Assembly (NCBI GenBank): GCA_031761405.1
Contig: JASEVX010000001.1
Span: forward strand, 45,115,669 to 45,179,668
Length of the DNA stretch: 64,000 bases
Reading direction: 5' to 3'
Source: Serripes groenlandicus
Taxonomy: Eukaryota > Mollusca > Bivalvia > Cardiida > Cardiidae
Shown here: in pieces, positions 21,660-31,918 of the stretch
How the letters are laid out: each line of letters begins with the position of its first letter
How positions within the stretch are numbered: the stretch's first letter is position 1
The notes under the pieces: generated by a model
What the model saw: the letters and a program-made list of their open reading frames with translations, nothing else
Told to the model about the DNA's origin: nothing
The model's database searches: none
Translations under genes and position numbers: made by a program

Positions 21660-22333
21660 TGTTATTTTACAGAGTTATGGGTCTTTTACTTGATAGTTCT
21701 AGTTTTAAATTGTAATTGTAAATTGTTCGTGCTAATATGTGTGACATTACAGACGCATGCACGGACAATTAGGCCGAATAATGGACAGTTCAGAAACTTT
21801 TTTTAGTTACGACACACTTAACTCTCAACTTATATTTTGACGTTTTACTGATCTAGATATACCTTAGGATTAAATATATGTATGTTTGCACAAGTAGCTA
21901 TTTTCATTTTATGGCTTAGAAGAAAACTATCATGTGCTCAATATCTCCTGCTTTGTGTTGCTTATGACATTGGACTGAACTGCATTCAATTTATAAACAG
22001 ACTTATTTGTATAGCTCATTTATAGAGATTTTCCCTATATGTAGTAGTCGTCTGCTGTAGATTTATTATATGTGGGAAAGGGTTCAATGTCACAAAATCA
22101 ATGGTATACCAAATTTGAAGGATATTGGATAACTTCAATAATTTAAGCCCAAATGTTTGGAACTATCTTAAAGTCGCGTTTGGGATTTCCCTCCTTATCA
22201 TTTTGTTTTCTCTTCTTGTCCAAATACATAAGTCATTTAGTAATTAATAAATCCGATTATATTTCGATTTCTAATGTCATAATTATGTGACTTAGGTCAT
22301 TAAACTAAATTTTCAAAGATAACAATTATATTC
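21660..22333. other. gene-free stretch with M1 scrap
   Basis: Only a right-end scrap of MITE M1 (AGTCGTCTGCTGTAGATTTA then GTGGGAAAGGGTT, about 22044-22087) is recognisable. Confidence 0.5.
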
Positions 22334-22603
22334 AACAAGGGTTGCTGCAAGATGCAGCAATTGGGTGTTAGCGCGGGAAATAAGCATTTTATGGCTTAAG
22401 AAATACTGTTTGATTCGAAAAACACGAAACCCGCTTTTAAATATATGATATAAATATATGATAAATATATGATATAAATATATGATAACATTTTTTAGTT
22501 AAATACGTAAAATGAAAACAAAAATACTTTTTCCCAACGTGTTGACCTCGATCTCCCAAAATTATTGTAAACATTTGTCTGCGCATGCGCGTCCTTTTTT
22601 TTA
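22334..22603 (+). repeat. dispersed repeat family R3, copy 2, with NRF1-type site
   Basis: Close match to 8325-8572, including the TTGCTGCA/TGCAGCAA hairpin at 22342-22360 and TGCGCATGCGCG at 22580-22591. It has extra ATATATGATA units relative to copy 1. Confidence 0.8.
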
Positions 22604-22875
22604 ACCCAAAATCGCAAAATTTAGCACAATAACTTCGTATTTATGAAAATATTCCCATTGTCCTGTTATTAAAACCCCGGTGGTTCCAAGTGATGTTAAA
22701 CTCCGCTCTGATATACTGATTATGTTCATTTGTGTGACTTCGGGGTGGAAGTAAAGAGAAAAGAGGGAGAAATGTAACGGGAACGGGGTATAGGTATAAC
22801 TAGCACTTCTTCAGCCTTGCTGTGAAAGCCGGCTTTTACAGCGTCGTTGGTAGAGTGGTTGACCTTTTCGTAAAG

Positions 22876-23087
22876 TTAAATCTTTCACCGCCAAAGGCAA
22901 TATTGAGGATTTTGCAAACAATACCGATTCAGGTGAGTCATTTCGTAACGAGCTGTCTCACCTGAAATCAGCATTGTTTGCCTTTTAGTTACCAAAATAG
23001 TCCAAAACTTTCATAAATTGAGAAATGGACACACCCGATTTTGAACATGGAAGAGTCTACTAAACAATTCGGCGGTGAAAGAGTTAA
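22876..23087 (+). mobile_element. TTAA-flanked MITE family M2, copy 2
   Basis: 212 bp with TTAA at both sides and tips ATCTTTCACCGCC/GGCGGTGAAAGAG, the same order and internal palindrome (CAGGTGAGTCATTTCGT...GAGCTGTCTCACCTG) as copy 1. The tips differ from copy 1 in matching positions. Confidence 0.85.
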
Positions 23088-23312
23088 GCAAAGTTCATAA
23101 CGGTTATAATATAGTGCCTTGATGGGTGACCCGCGATGGCTTAACACCGGTACACGTTACACTATGGTTTCAATTTACATTTTAATTATAAAAAAACTAC
23201 TGCATACAAATTTACTGGTTCACTAATCTTAATCTTTTATTGCAATATCGAACTAGAACCAGTCTAGTGACCAACTGCACCGGAAATATCCGAGAGCTGA
23301 CGGTAAAATACG

Positions 23313-23352
23313 GCGCATGCGCGATCAAGACGATTAACACGGCGCATGCGCA
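23313..23352. promoter_or_regulatory. paired NRF1-type sites
   Basis: GCGCATGCGC occurs at 23313-23322 and 23342-23351 in an otherwise CpG-containing island of about 150 bases. The sequence fits the NRF-1 palindrome. I cannot attach it to a gene; the frames here (23240-23422 plus, 23212-23487 minus) show no motif. Confidence 0.4.
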
Positions 23353-23599
23353 AGCCATTGCACCAGTGAGAGTTCTAAACACAACCAATATATACACTGG
23401 TGCTGATGCACCCGCGCAATAACACTTCTTGAAGATACGGGGCATGTTCCTATAATTTATTGACAAGTTTGCAGAATTATTTAGCAATATGCCTTACAGT
23501 AGTATACATGGACACTTTTTGGTCATTTTCAAACGCACTGAAAATGTCAATAGCAAGGGGGCCTCTTTGCAAATCATGAATGTTAATTTTATTTACCAA

Positions 23600-25030
23600 T
23601 CATTATGTCTCCCCCATTACATGGGGGTGACATATTGTTTTTGCCCGTTCCGTCCGTCCTTCCGTCCTTCCGTCCGTCCTTCCGTCCGTCCTTCCGTCTG
23701 TCACACTTGTTTCCGCTCAATAACTGAAGAACGCTTGGGCGTAGGAACTTCATACTTGGTATGCAGGTTGGTCATGACCAGTAGCTGACCCCTATTGATT
23801 TTGATAACAGAAGGTAAAAGGTCAAGGTCATGGTGACCTTGTGAGGTAAAAAATGGTTTCCGCTCAATAACTGAAGAACGCTTTGGCTGAGGAACTCCAT
23901 ACTTGGTATGCAGGTTGGCCATGCCTAGTAGAAGACCCCTATTGATTTTGAGGTCAGTACGTCTAAGGTCAAGGTCACAGTGACCATGAGCTTGAAAGGT
24001 CAGTGACAATGAGCTGATAAATAGTTTTTGCTTGGGCCAAGGAACTTCATACTTGATGTGCAGGTTGGTCACCACCAGCAAATGACCCCTATTAATTTTA
24101 AGGTCACTAGGTCAAAGGTCAAGGTCACAGTAGTCAAGGTCACATCCGTCACACTTGTTTCCGCTCAATAACTGAAGAACGCTTGGGCATAGGATCTTCA
24201 TACTTGGTATGCAGGTTGGTCATGACCAGTAGATGACTCCTATTGATTTTGATGTCAGAATGTCAAAGGTCAAGGTCATGGTGACCTTGTGAGGTAAAAA
24301 ATGGTTTCCGCTCAATAACTGAAGAACGCTTGGGCCGAGGAACTCCATACTTGGTATGCAGGTTGGTCATGCCCAGTAGAAGACCCTATTAATTTTGAGG
24401 TCAAAGTCAAGGTCACAGTGACCTTGAGCTGAAAGGTCACAGTGACATTGAGCTGAAACATTGTTTTTGCTTAATAACTGTAGAATGCTTTGGCCATGGA
24501 AGTTAATACTTGGTGTGCAGGTTGGTCACCACCAGTAGATGACCCCTATTGATTTTGAGGTCACTAGCTTAAAGGTCAAGGTCATGGTAACCTTCAGCTG
24601 AAAAATGGTTTCCTCTCAATAACTAAAGAATGCTTATGTTGAGGAACTTCATACCTGGTGTGCAGGTTGGTCCTAACCAGTAAATGACCTTTGTTGAATT
24701 TGTTTGATTTTGAGGTCACAAGGTCAAATGTCGAAGGTCACGGTAACTTCATACTTAGTGTGCAGCTTGGTCCTAACCTGTAGATGACCCCTATTGATTT
24801 TGATGTCAGTAGGTCAAAGGTCAAGGTCGCGGTGACCTTTGGCTGAAAAATGGTTTCCGCTCAATAACTGAAGATTGCTTGGGCCCAGGAACTTCATACT
24901 TGGTGTGCAGGCTGGTCACCAGCAGCAAATGACCCCTATTGATTTTGAGGTCACTAGGTCAAAGACCAAGGTCATGGTAACCCTCAGCTGAAAAATGGTT
25001 TCCGCTCAATAACTGAGGATTGTCACTGTT
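23600..25030 (+). repeat. tandem repeat with ERE/ERRE-like motifs, array 2
   Basis: After a start with CTCCCCCATTACATGGGGGT and CCGTCCTTCCGTCC repeats come about eight units of 140-160 bp: GTTTCCGCTCAATAACTGAA, CTTCATACTTGGTATGCAGG, TGACCCCTATTGATTTTGA and GGTCAAAGGTCAAGGTCA. Four units contain a full GGTCAnnnTGACC (23826-23838, 23973-23985, 24274-24286 and 24411-24423); others carry one-base variants. The 126-codon minus-strand frame here is repeat sequence. Confidence 0.85.
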
Positions 25031-25254
25031 GCTTCATCTCCAGTCCAAAACTAAAAAATTCATCTCCATCATTTCTTTTCCTACCCTACGACCACACAAA
25101 TGGGAAGACAAGCGCTTTTTCAAAAAAGCAATCTCTAGTTTATGTGTGTCATTATCGTGAAGTAGACATTGCTTATCTTGAGCGATTTAACATTTTGCCG
25201 CATTTGAACACATCCTGGTTAAAATATTGAAAATATGTATAACAAAGTAGGCTA

Positions 25255-25400
25255 TTAGTATTGAAAAGGGTTGAGAAAATTGTGGCAAAAGGAGGAATTG
25301 CTTATGATGAGCATTTTCTCCTTTAGCCAAACTGTTTTCAATGGTGTCTGCTGCAGTAGACTCAGAAAGCGTCTGTTTGTGGGAAAGGGTCATAGAGATT
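25255..25400. mobile_element. hairpin MITE M1, right part
   Basis: GAAAATTGTGGCAAAAGGAG then the GAAT-TGCTTATGATGAGCA centre, GGTGTCTGCTGCAGTAGACT and GTTTGTGGGAAAGGGT match the right two thirds of M1. It lacks a clean TTAA. Confidence 0.6.
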
Positions 25401-25648
25401 TCCATAGTTGTACCTAGAGGTATTTTAAAGTTCTCTGCGTTACTGCAGTATAGCAGAGAACGTGTGTCGTAACATGTACGAATCACAAGCTTGTAGTTGT
25501 TGCACGTGTTAACCATGCAGTGGTTGCATAAAAAGGATGGTTTTGGGGGGTTCTCGTCAGTTCTACGCAAGACTTCTCGCAGTTAACATCGTTCCTCTTA
25601 CATGATGGAAAACCGTGACGAACTGTCTAACATACTGAATTATTGCAG

Positions 25649-25850
25649 GAGATAGGCACAATGTTGGAAAAGATAAGTTCTTCATCGTGTTCATCTCGTC
25701 TACTTTCTTTGTTAGAATTGCTAAAATTTAAACTTAAAAGTAACGAAGAGCAGTTCAAGTGCAACATGAAGATACAGCCATGTCTTGATCAGGCAGAGTC
25801 TTCGTTAGAGGCAGGACATATTCAGGAAACGAAAGCTAGAATAATTGAAG
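25649..25850 (+). CDS. possible orphan coding exon
   Basis: A 202-bp open stretch with a good acceptor (TTATTGCAG) and donor (GAAG then GTAAAT). It encodes 67 residues that look helical and charged (SNEEQFKCNMKIQP, AESSLEAGHIQETKARIIE). I do not recognise the protein. No matching flanking exon was found on this strand, and the first in-frame Met is at 25661, so it could also be a first exon. Composition is less AT-rich than its surroundings. It may equally be a chance open frame. Confidence 0.35.
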
Positions 25851-26259
25851 GTAAATTCAGGCAATTACTTAACTACATGTGTACATGGTTTTAGATATAT
25901 TAGATAGCTTTACACCATTTGGTAGATATGCACGTGCTATTTACGTGACTGAGGAACCGTTATTTACAGGTTTTCTTAGCTTGCCGTTTTCATCCTGCAC
26001 GTCAAAGTCAATAGTGTATTTCAACTTGAGTATGATTATTTCCGCTAAGATTACGGTAATGCAGAGGCAGAATCACTTACAATAGGCTGTTAGCTCTGAT
26101 CTAGGTTGGCGTGTTGTTGCGCTGTCTTGCTCATGCAAAATGTGTTTGTTTGCGTTTAGTAGTGTTAGGACTTAAGTTGTCTGTTGTATACTTGTTGTAT
26201 GCATGTTGGAAATGGTTAAGCAACATCTCATATACAGTTGTTAAATCTATCCTACCTGT

Positions 26260-26335
26260 ATTTTGACGCATGTGTAGCAGAGGACCTTTGAAAACATCTC
26301 GAGCAATTACTCCTTTTGCCACAATGTTTTCATCT
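26260..26335. mobile_element. hairpin MITE M1 fragment
   Basis: GTAGCAGAGGACCTTTGAAA, GAGCAATTACTCC and CTTTTGCCACAATGTTTTCA match the centre of M1. Confidence 0.5.
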
Positions 26336-26606
26336 CATTTCACTAATTATATGTCTTTATTAATAGTGATTTCCATATGTTTATTATCCTTCGTCTATTG
26401 GAGGTTAGTCAGAATATGTCGGGAAAGGGTAAAATATATCCTGTAGCAAAACATTTCAATATCTAGAATATCGGACGAATCAAATTGAAAAGGATGTGAA
26501 ACAATTGTGTCAATTGTCATTATACATTTATATAGATGTCCATATGTTTACCTAGATGTATACACTTTTGTCATGTGAGAACTGGTTTAGCAATATATCC
26601 TATATC

Positions 26607-28310
26607 GGCGTCGGCGTCCGGTTAAAGTTTTAGGACAAGTTGGCATTTTCATTCATAAGTATTTGTGCTAGGGCTTTCATATTTGGAATATAGTTACATC
26701 TTATACCTTTCTTCACATTGGTGGTTAGCGTCGGGGATTTCGAAACCGGGTGTCCCGGGTTCGATCCCCAGTCGCGGCACTACGGTCATGGTGGAGTGCC
26801 CTTGGGCAAGGCACATTTTCTAGCCTAGTACTGGTTTGTTTACCCAGGGATCATGAATAATTAAATTTAATTGCGCGCTAAATGACCTTAGCTGTCGATG
26901 CGCCATAAAACAATATACATTCATTCATTCTTCACATTGAATGCTGAAGATGCTGAGTTTGACCTTTTTTGGGGGTAAAAAACATGATTTTGGGTCGTTA
27001 AAGTTTTAGGGCAAGTTGGAATTTTATTTTATTAGCTCGACTATTCGAAGAATATGAGAGCTTTACTACTCGCCCCAGCGTCGGCGTCGGCGTCCGGTTA
27101 AAGTTTTAGGGCAAGTTGGCATTTTCATTCATATTTATTTGTGCTAGGGCTTTCATATTTTGAATATAGTTACATCTTATACCTTTCTTCACATTGAATG
27201 CTGAAGATGCTGAGTTCGACCTTCTTTTTGGGGTAAAAAACATGATTTTGGGTGGTTAAAGTTTTAGGGCAAGTTGGATTTTTTTGTCTTAATATTAAAG
27301 TACTTGTGCTAGGACTCTAATTTTTGGAATATAATTACATATAATACCTTTCTTCACATTGAATGCTGAAGATGCTGAGTTTGACCTTCTTTTTGGGGTA
27401 AAAAATATGATTTTGGGTGGTTAAAGTTTTAGGGCAAGTTGGATTTTTATTTTAATTTTTAATTTTTCCCGATAACTTCTTTTGCTAGGGCTTTCATATT
27501 TTGAATATAATTACATCTAATACCTTTCTTCATATTGTAACCTGAAGATGCTGAGTGTGACCTTCTTTTTGGGGTAAAAAACATGATTTGGGTTGGTTCA
27601 AGTTTTAGGGCAAGTTGGTATTTTTATTTTTTCTCAATAAGTACTTGTGCTAGGGCTTTCATATTTGGAATATAATTACATATAATACCTTTCTACATAT
27701 TGTATGTTGAAGATGCTGAGTGTGACTTTTTGGGGCAAAAAACATGATTTTGGGTGGTTAAAGTTTTAGGGCAAGTTGGAATTTTATTTCAATTTTTAAT
27801 TTTTCCCAATAACTACTTTTGCTAGGGCTTTCATATTTGGAATATAATTACATCTAATACCTTTCTTCATATTGTAAGCTGAAGATGCTGAGTGTGACCT
27901 TCTTTTTGGGGTAGAAAACATGATTTTGGGTGGTTAAAGTTTTAGGGCAAGTTGGAATTTTATTTTATTTTTTTATTTTTCTCAATAAGTACTTGTGCTA
28001 GGGCTTTCATATTTGGAATATAATTACATATAATACCTTTCTTCATATTGTATGTTGAAGATGCTGAGTGTGACTTTTTGGTGTAAAAACCATGATTTTT
28101 GTTGATTTTGAGAATTTGAGATAAATTCATAATTTTTGGTTTAAAAAAACATTCCTTTTTAATTATGATCATTCATTTATCATATATAATTCTTCAACAT
28201 ATCAAACAGGTTTTGGTGTCAAACATTTGAAGGTTTTAAGGTGTTGCTATTTTTGGACTCGGTCAGTTTTAACATTTGTGTTTAGCTCAACGTTAAAGTT
28301 TCGTTTTTAG
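26607..28310 (+). repeat. about 170-bp tandem array (GTTAAAGTTTTAGGGCAAG type)
   Basis: About eight units share GTTAAAGTTTTAGGGCAAGT, GTGCTAGGGCTTTCATATTT, GGAATATAATTACATNTAAT, ACCTTTCTTCACATTGAATG, CTGAAGATGCTGAGTGTGAC and AAAAACATGATTTTGGGT. A new start tip (TTAGCTCGACTATTCGAAGA, then a GTCGGCGTCGGCGTCC block) lies at 27031-27108, so two elements abut. A SINE is inserted in the first unit. No coding capacity. Confidence 0.85.
26721..26927 (+). mobile_element. tRNA-derived SINE, copy 2, 5'-truncated, with TSD
   Basis: Matches copy 1 from GTGGTTAGCG onward; the first 18 or so bases, including most of the A box, are missing. It is flanked by TTCTTCACATTG at 26709-26720 and 26928-26939. The 5' truncation together with an intact 3' tail is the mark of LINE-driven, target-primed integration. 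The target is a unit of the surrounding tandem array. Confidence 0.92.
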
Positions 28311-28702
28311 CTCGACTATTCGTGAGGACTTTACTACTCGCCCCGGTGTCGGTGGCCGTTTAATGTTTTAGGGCAAGCTGGCATTTTCATTTATAACTCC
28401 AATACCCATCATTCAAATCACTTCATAATTCACACATTTGTTAAGGATCATCACACAATTAGGTTACATTATTAAACTCCATTCTATCCTAAATATGGAG
28501 TTTTGGCCCTTGATTGACTTAGGAAATTTGATCTTTTTAAATTACTTATTTATATTTAAATGTATGTATCTATTCAGTTGCTTTTACATAATTATTATAG
28601 AGTATATATGATTTAATAATACTTAAAGGCAATATACTAAAATAGTGCTTAAGTGAATAAGCGTTGTAAAGTCGAGCGCGCTGTCCTCCGACAGCTCTTG
28701 TT
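28311..28702 (+). mobile_element. short element with AGCTCGACTATTCG/CAGCTCTTGTT ends
   Basis: Left tip TTTTTAGCTCGACTATTCG with a GTCGGTGGCCG block, right tip GTCGAGCGCGCTGTCCTCCG then ACAGCTCTTGTT. AGCTCGAC and GTCGAGC near the tips are inverted. Same family as 18411-21076 and 27031, but with a different, non-repeated interior. Confidence 0.6.
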
Positions 28703-28989
28703 ACACATAGTGTTTGTTGTGTTAAAGAAAAAAGTGTGTAAAGTTAGTAGACAGGTAATATTAGCCTTGACCTGTGTTATCAGGATTCATGAATTTTATC
28801 GATTTTATTTGCACTGCAAGTCGTCGACAACGTGAAACTCGATTTGCACGTGCATAATTTGTTCAACATGTCCCGTGTGGTATTCGGTCAATTTGTTTTG
28901 CTTGTCTTACTGACATTGTTGTCAAGTGAACGAAAACGCTCCAAAATTTGTAAAAAAAATAACAGTTTTTACATTGTAGCATTTTTAGT

Positions 28990-29475
28990 ATGCCAAGAAT
29001 ACCCACTAATTTACGCGAACGTGCGATTGGCATGTTTGATGCTGGCATGTCGACAGAAGACGTTGCAAGGCATGTTTGGAGTTCTAGTCGAGCGATACGA
29101 AATCTTCGCGCACGATTTCGAACGATAGGACGCATCGACGACTTGCCACGTAGTGGACGTCCGCGTGTTACAACGCGTAGTCAAGACCGCTACATAATGA
29201 ACGCTCATTTGCGCAATCGATTCCAAACTGCCACTGCTACTGCTGCTAACACACATTGACTTCATAATAATCGAATCAGTGGGCAAACTGTTCGTAATTG
29301 TCTGCGGGGGAACGGTTTACACGGACGACGTCCTTACGTCGGGTGCGTTTTAACACAACGTCATCGTGTAAATCGTCTTAATTAGACACGTTTACACACT
29401 CGTTGGATACGACGATACTGGCATACCGTTCTTTTTTCGGATGAATCCAGATTTTGTTTACATCGTGCTGAAGAG
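28990..29475 (+). pseudogene. truncated Tc1-like (IS630/Tc1/mariner) transposase
   Basis: It starts MPRIPTNLRERAIGMFDAGM and continues with two helix-turn-helix regions (STEDVARHVW...RAIRNLRARF) and the linker SGRPRVTTRSQDRY, which are typical of the DNA-binding half of Tc1 transposases. A stop follows residue 89, and homologous sequence continues with a frameshift and another stop near 29382. The first catalytic Asp block (VLFSDESRF) lies at about 29430-29456, then homology stops near 29475 before the rest of the DDE domain. No terminal inverted repeat is evident. Dead copy. Confidence 0.9.
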
Positions 29476-29734
29476 GTGGTCATACTGTTATTAAGTGTTA
29501 TTTTTGTTTTTAACCCCTACCTCACTTGGTCAAATTTTCCCCCATTTTCTGTTAACCTTTGGCCATCATTTTTGCACGAAACGATGCATCATGGAAACTT
29601 CTTTAAAAGCATATATAACAATGACTCCCCATATTTGTTTTCATCAAGCTATACTCAAGCAAACTTAGCGGAAGTTTCTTTTTTTGTTCAGTATATATGT
29701 TAGCTTTCTTAAAAATGTAAACCACATTATATGT

Positions 29735-31470
29735 ATTCAGAGTTATTGGAATTCGCTAGGTATCCCTTATTGGCAGGATTTTCCGTCTGTCTGTGTGTGT
29801 GTGTGTGTGTGTGTCCAAATATTTGTAACAGGTGCCATACGGGCTCAGGGTTTGCGCGTTTGAGTTTCGTTGCTAAGGAACCACCCGTTGCTATGCAGCT
29901 AGCAAAAACCCGCTTTTAAAAACCAAAACTATTTTTCTATCTTCTCCTACAGTTTTGAATGTGGGGAGCTGAAACTTCGGTTATAGATACTTCGAGATAT
30001 TTAGAAAGATATGTATCCGTTACGATTTTTGATTTAGGCCTTTCTTTCCAAGTGGTAGCCTTTCAAACATAGCTGTTGCTATGCAGCTAGCAAAAAAAAA
30101 CGCGTTTTAAGAACCCAAATCATTTTTGTCTCGCCCACGATAGTGGAGTGAGACATAGCAGTCACTTTTCCGGCGACGGCGGCCGCTTTTACAAATAGCT
30201 ATATCTCGGCAACCCCTGCTTGAATTTTTCTGAAACTTTGTTAGCTGTATTGATTTGTCATGGGACATCTGTCAATGTCAAAATTTTCAGGGTCAAGGTC
30301 ATAATTGTGCAGAACTTGACCTTTGTTAGGTAACTTAACCTCAAAACTTAACCTTTCTTATTTCTCAGCAACCTTTGCTTGAATTTTTCTGAAACTTTGT
30401 CTGATGTATTGTTTGGTCATGGGACATCTGTCAACGTCAAAATGTTCAGGGTCAAGGTCATAATTGTGCAGAACTTGACCTTTGTTAGGTAACTTAACCT
30501 CAAAACGTAACCTTTCTTATATCTCAGCAACCCCTGCTTGAATTTTTCTGAAACATTGTCAGATGTATTGTTTGGTCATGATACATCTGTCAACGTCATA
30601 ATGTTCAGGGTCAAGGTCATAGTTGTGCAGAACTTGACCCTTTCTTATATCTCAGCAACCCCTGCTGGAATTTTTCTGAAACTTTGTCAGATGTATTGTT
30701 TGGTCATGGGACATCTGTCAACGTCAAAATTTTCAGGGTCAAGGTCATAATTGTGCAGAACTTGACCTTTGTTAGGTAATAATATATTAAGATATATACA
30801 CATGTAGTGAGTTTATTATTTATCATGACATATTGATAACAATGCATTGACAGACACTTACTTTTTCACATTTTATCAACTTTACTTTCTTTTTGCATAG
30901 TGATACCATTTAATATCTGATTTTCTTAGAAGGGCGAGACACCCTCAGCCTGAGATCTTGTTCTCTCTTCTCCTACAGTTTTGAATGTGGAGAGCTGAAA
31001 CTTCGGTTATAGATATTTCGAGATATTTCGAAAAAACTTATATGTAACGATTTTTGATTTAGGCCTTTGTTTCCAAATGGTAGCCTTTAAAAGATAGGGT
31101 CTTTTTACAGTCGTCTCTGAATTCGCCCCTAGCGCTGCATTGGTCGTATTCGATAGCAATTGTATTGCACCATCTGATAGAGCTATTCAAGAGCTACAAA
31201 AAAAGTGTTTTTACGTGATTGACCTCCGACCTCGGGTTTCCGAGCTAGAGCCGGAAGTTTGCAAAATATACAAAGGCGAAACGGTTGTGTGTAGACGGGT
31301 TCGTCGTTGCATGGTTTTAAAACATGGTTGATTGACCAGAGAGTGTTTTTACAAGCTGCACACTTTTCACCAGTGTTCACCAAGTCACCACAATAGTGAC
31401 CCTATCACACTTGTTCTTCATATATATATATATATGCAAAGGCGAATCCCACGTCGCCTACCGGCTTGTT
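29735..31470. repeat. dispersed repeat family R1, copy B, with nested element
   Basis: Counterpart of 4955-6370: starts at TATCCCTTATTGGCAGG with a GT microsatellite (29790-29813), has CCACCCGTTGCTATGCAG (and again near 30075) and ends with GCGAATCCCACGTCGCCTAC. It is interrupted by 30127-30957. Confidence 0.7.
30127..30957. mobile_element. element with GTCTCGCCC ends nested in R1
   Basis: The left tip GTCTCGCCCACGATAGTGG and the right tip GGGCGAGAC with a few further bases are inverted. The interior has four tandem units of 128-162 bp (TGAATTTTTCTGAAACTTTG, GGTCATGGGACATCTGTCAA, TTCAGGGTCAAGGTCATAAT). Comparing with the uninterrupted R1 text at 29925-29960 shows that this block was added. 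Confidence 0.7.
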
Positions 31471-31749
31471 GCCCTTTTAATTTCTATATCCGTCCGTCCA
31501 CTTTTTGTCTGGGCTATTTCTCAGCAACCACCGATTTAAATTCAAAACCTTATGGGAGGCATCGCCAACAAGAGGAAATGTACATATTATCAACACATTC
31601 TGTCGACTTTTGTAGATTCTGATATGTTCATTTGTTTATCTGTCATATATGTTTACGGCGATGCAAAATAACTTTATATGCCGAATAAATTAATTTGAAA
31701 CTTGTTAATATAAGACTGAGAAGATGATGGACACGCTGATCTGAACATG

Positions 31750-31833
31750 TACAAGTCAGCATTTCTAAACAGTGTATAAGGAGCGCGTCCTTTTGAAATG
31801 CTGACTTGTACCATTTCAAAAGGACGAGCTCCT
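31750..31833. repeat. interleaved inverted repeats
   Basis: Arm A TACAAGTCAGCATTT (31750-31764) pairs perfectly with 31796-31810. Arm B (31779-31799, AGGAGCGCGTCCTTTTGAAA plus T) pairs with 31813-31833 with one mismatch. The order is A-B-A'-B', and A' overlaps the last four bases of B. Confidence 0.85.
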
Positions 31834-31918
31834 ATTTACATCTTTATTGCCTCCATTTTCTAAGGATTTAGATATAAAATATAACATTTTCATTATAAAT
31901 ATAATTACAATTAAAATA

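Noticed and set aside
23701..24081. 126-codon minus-strand ORF
   Set aside because: It is the antisense of tandem array 2; the internal peptide repeats mirror the DNA repeat.
25187..25570. 127-codon minus-strand ORF
   Set aside because: Crosses an M1 copy and flanking AT-rich DNA; no motif.
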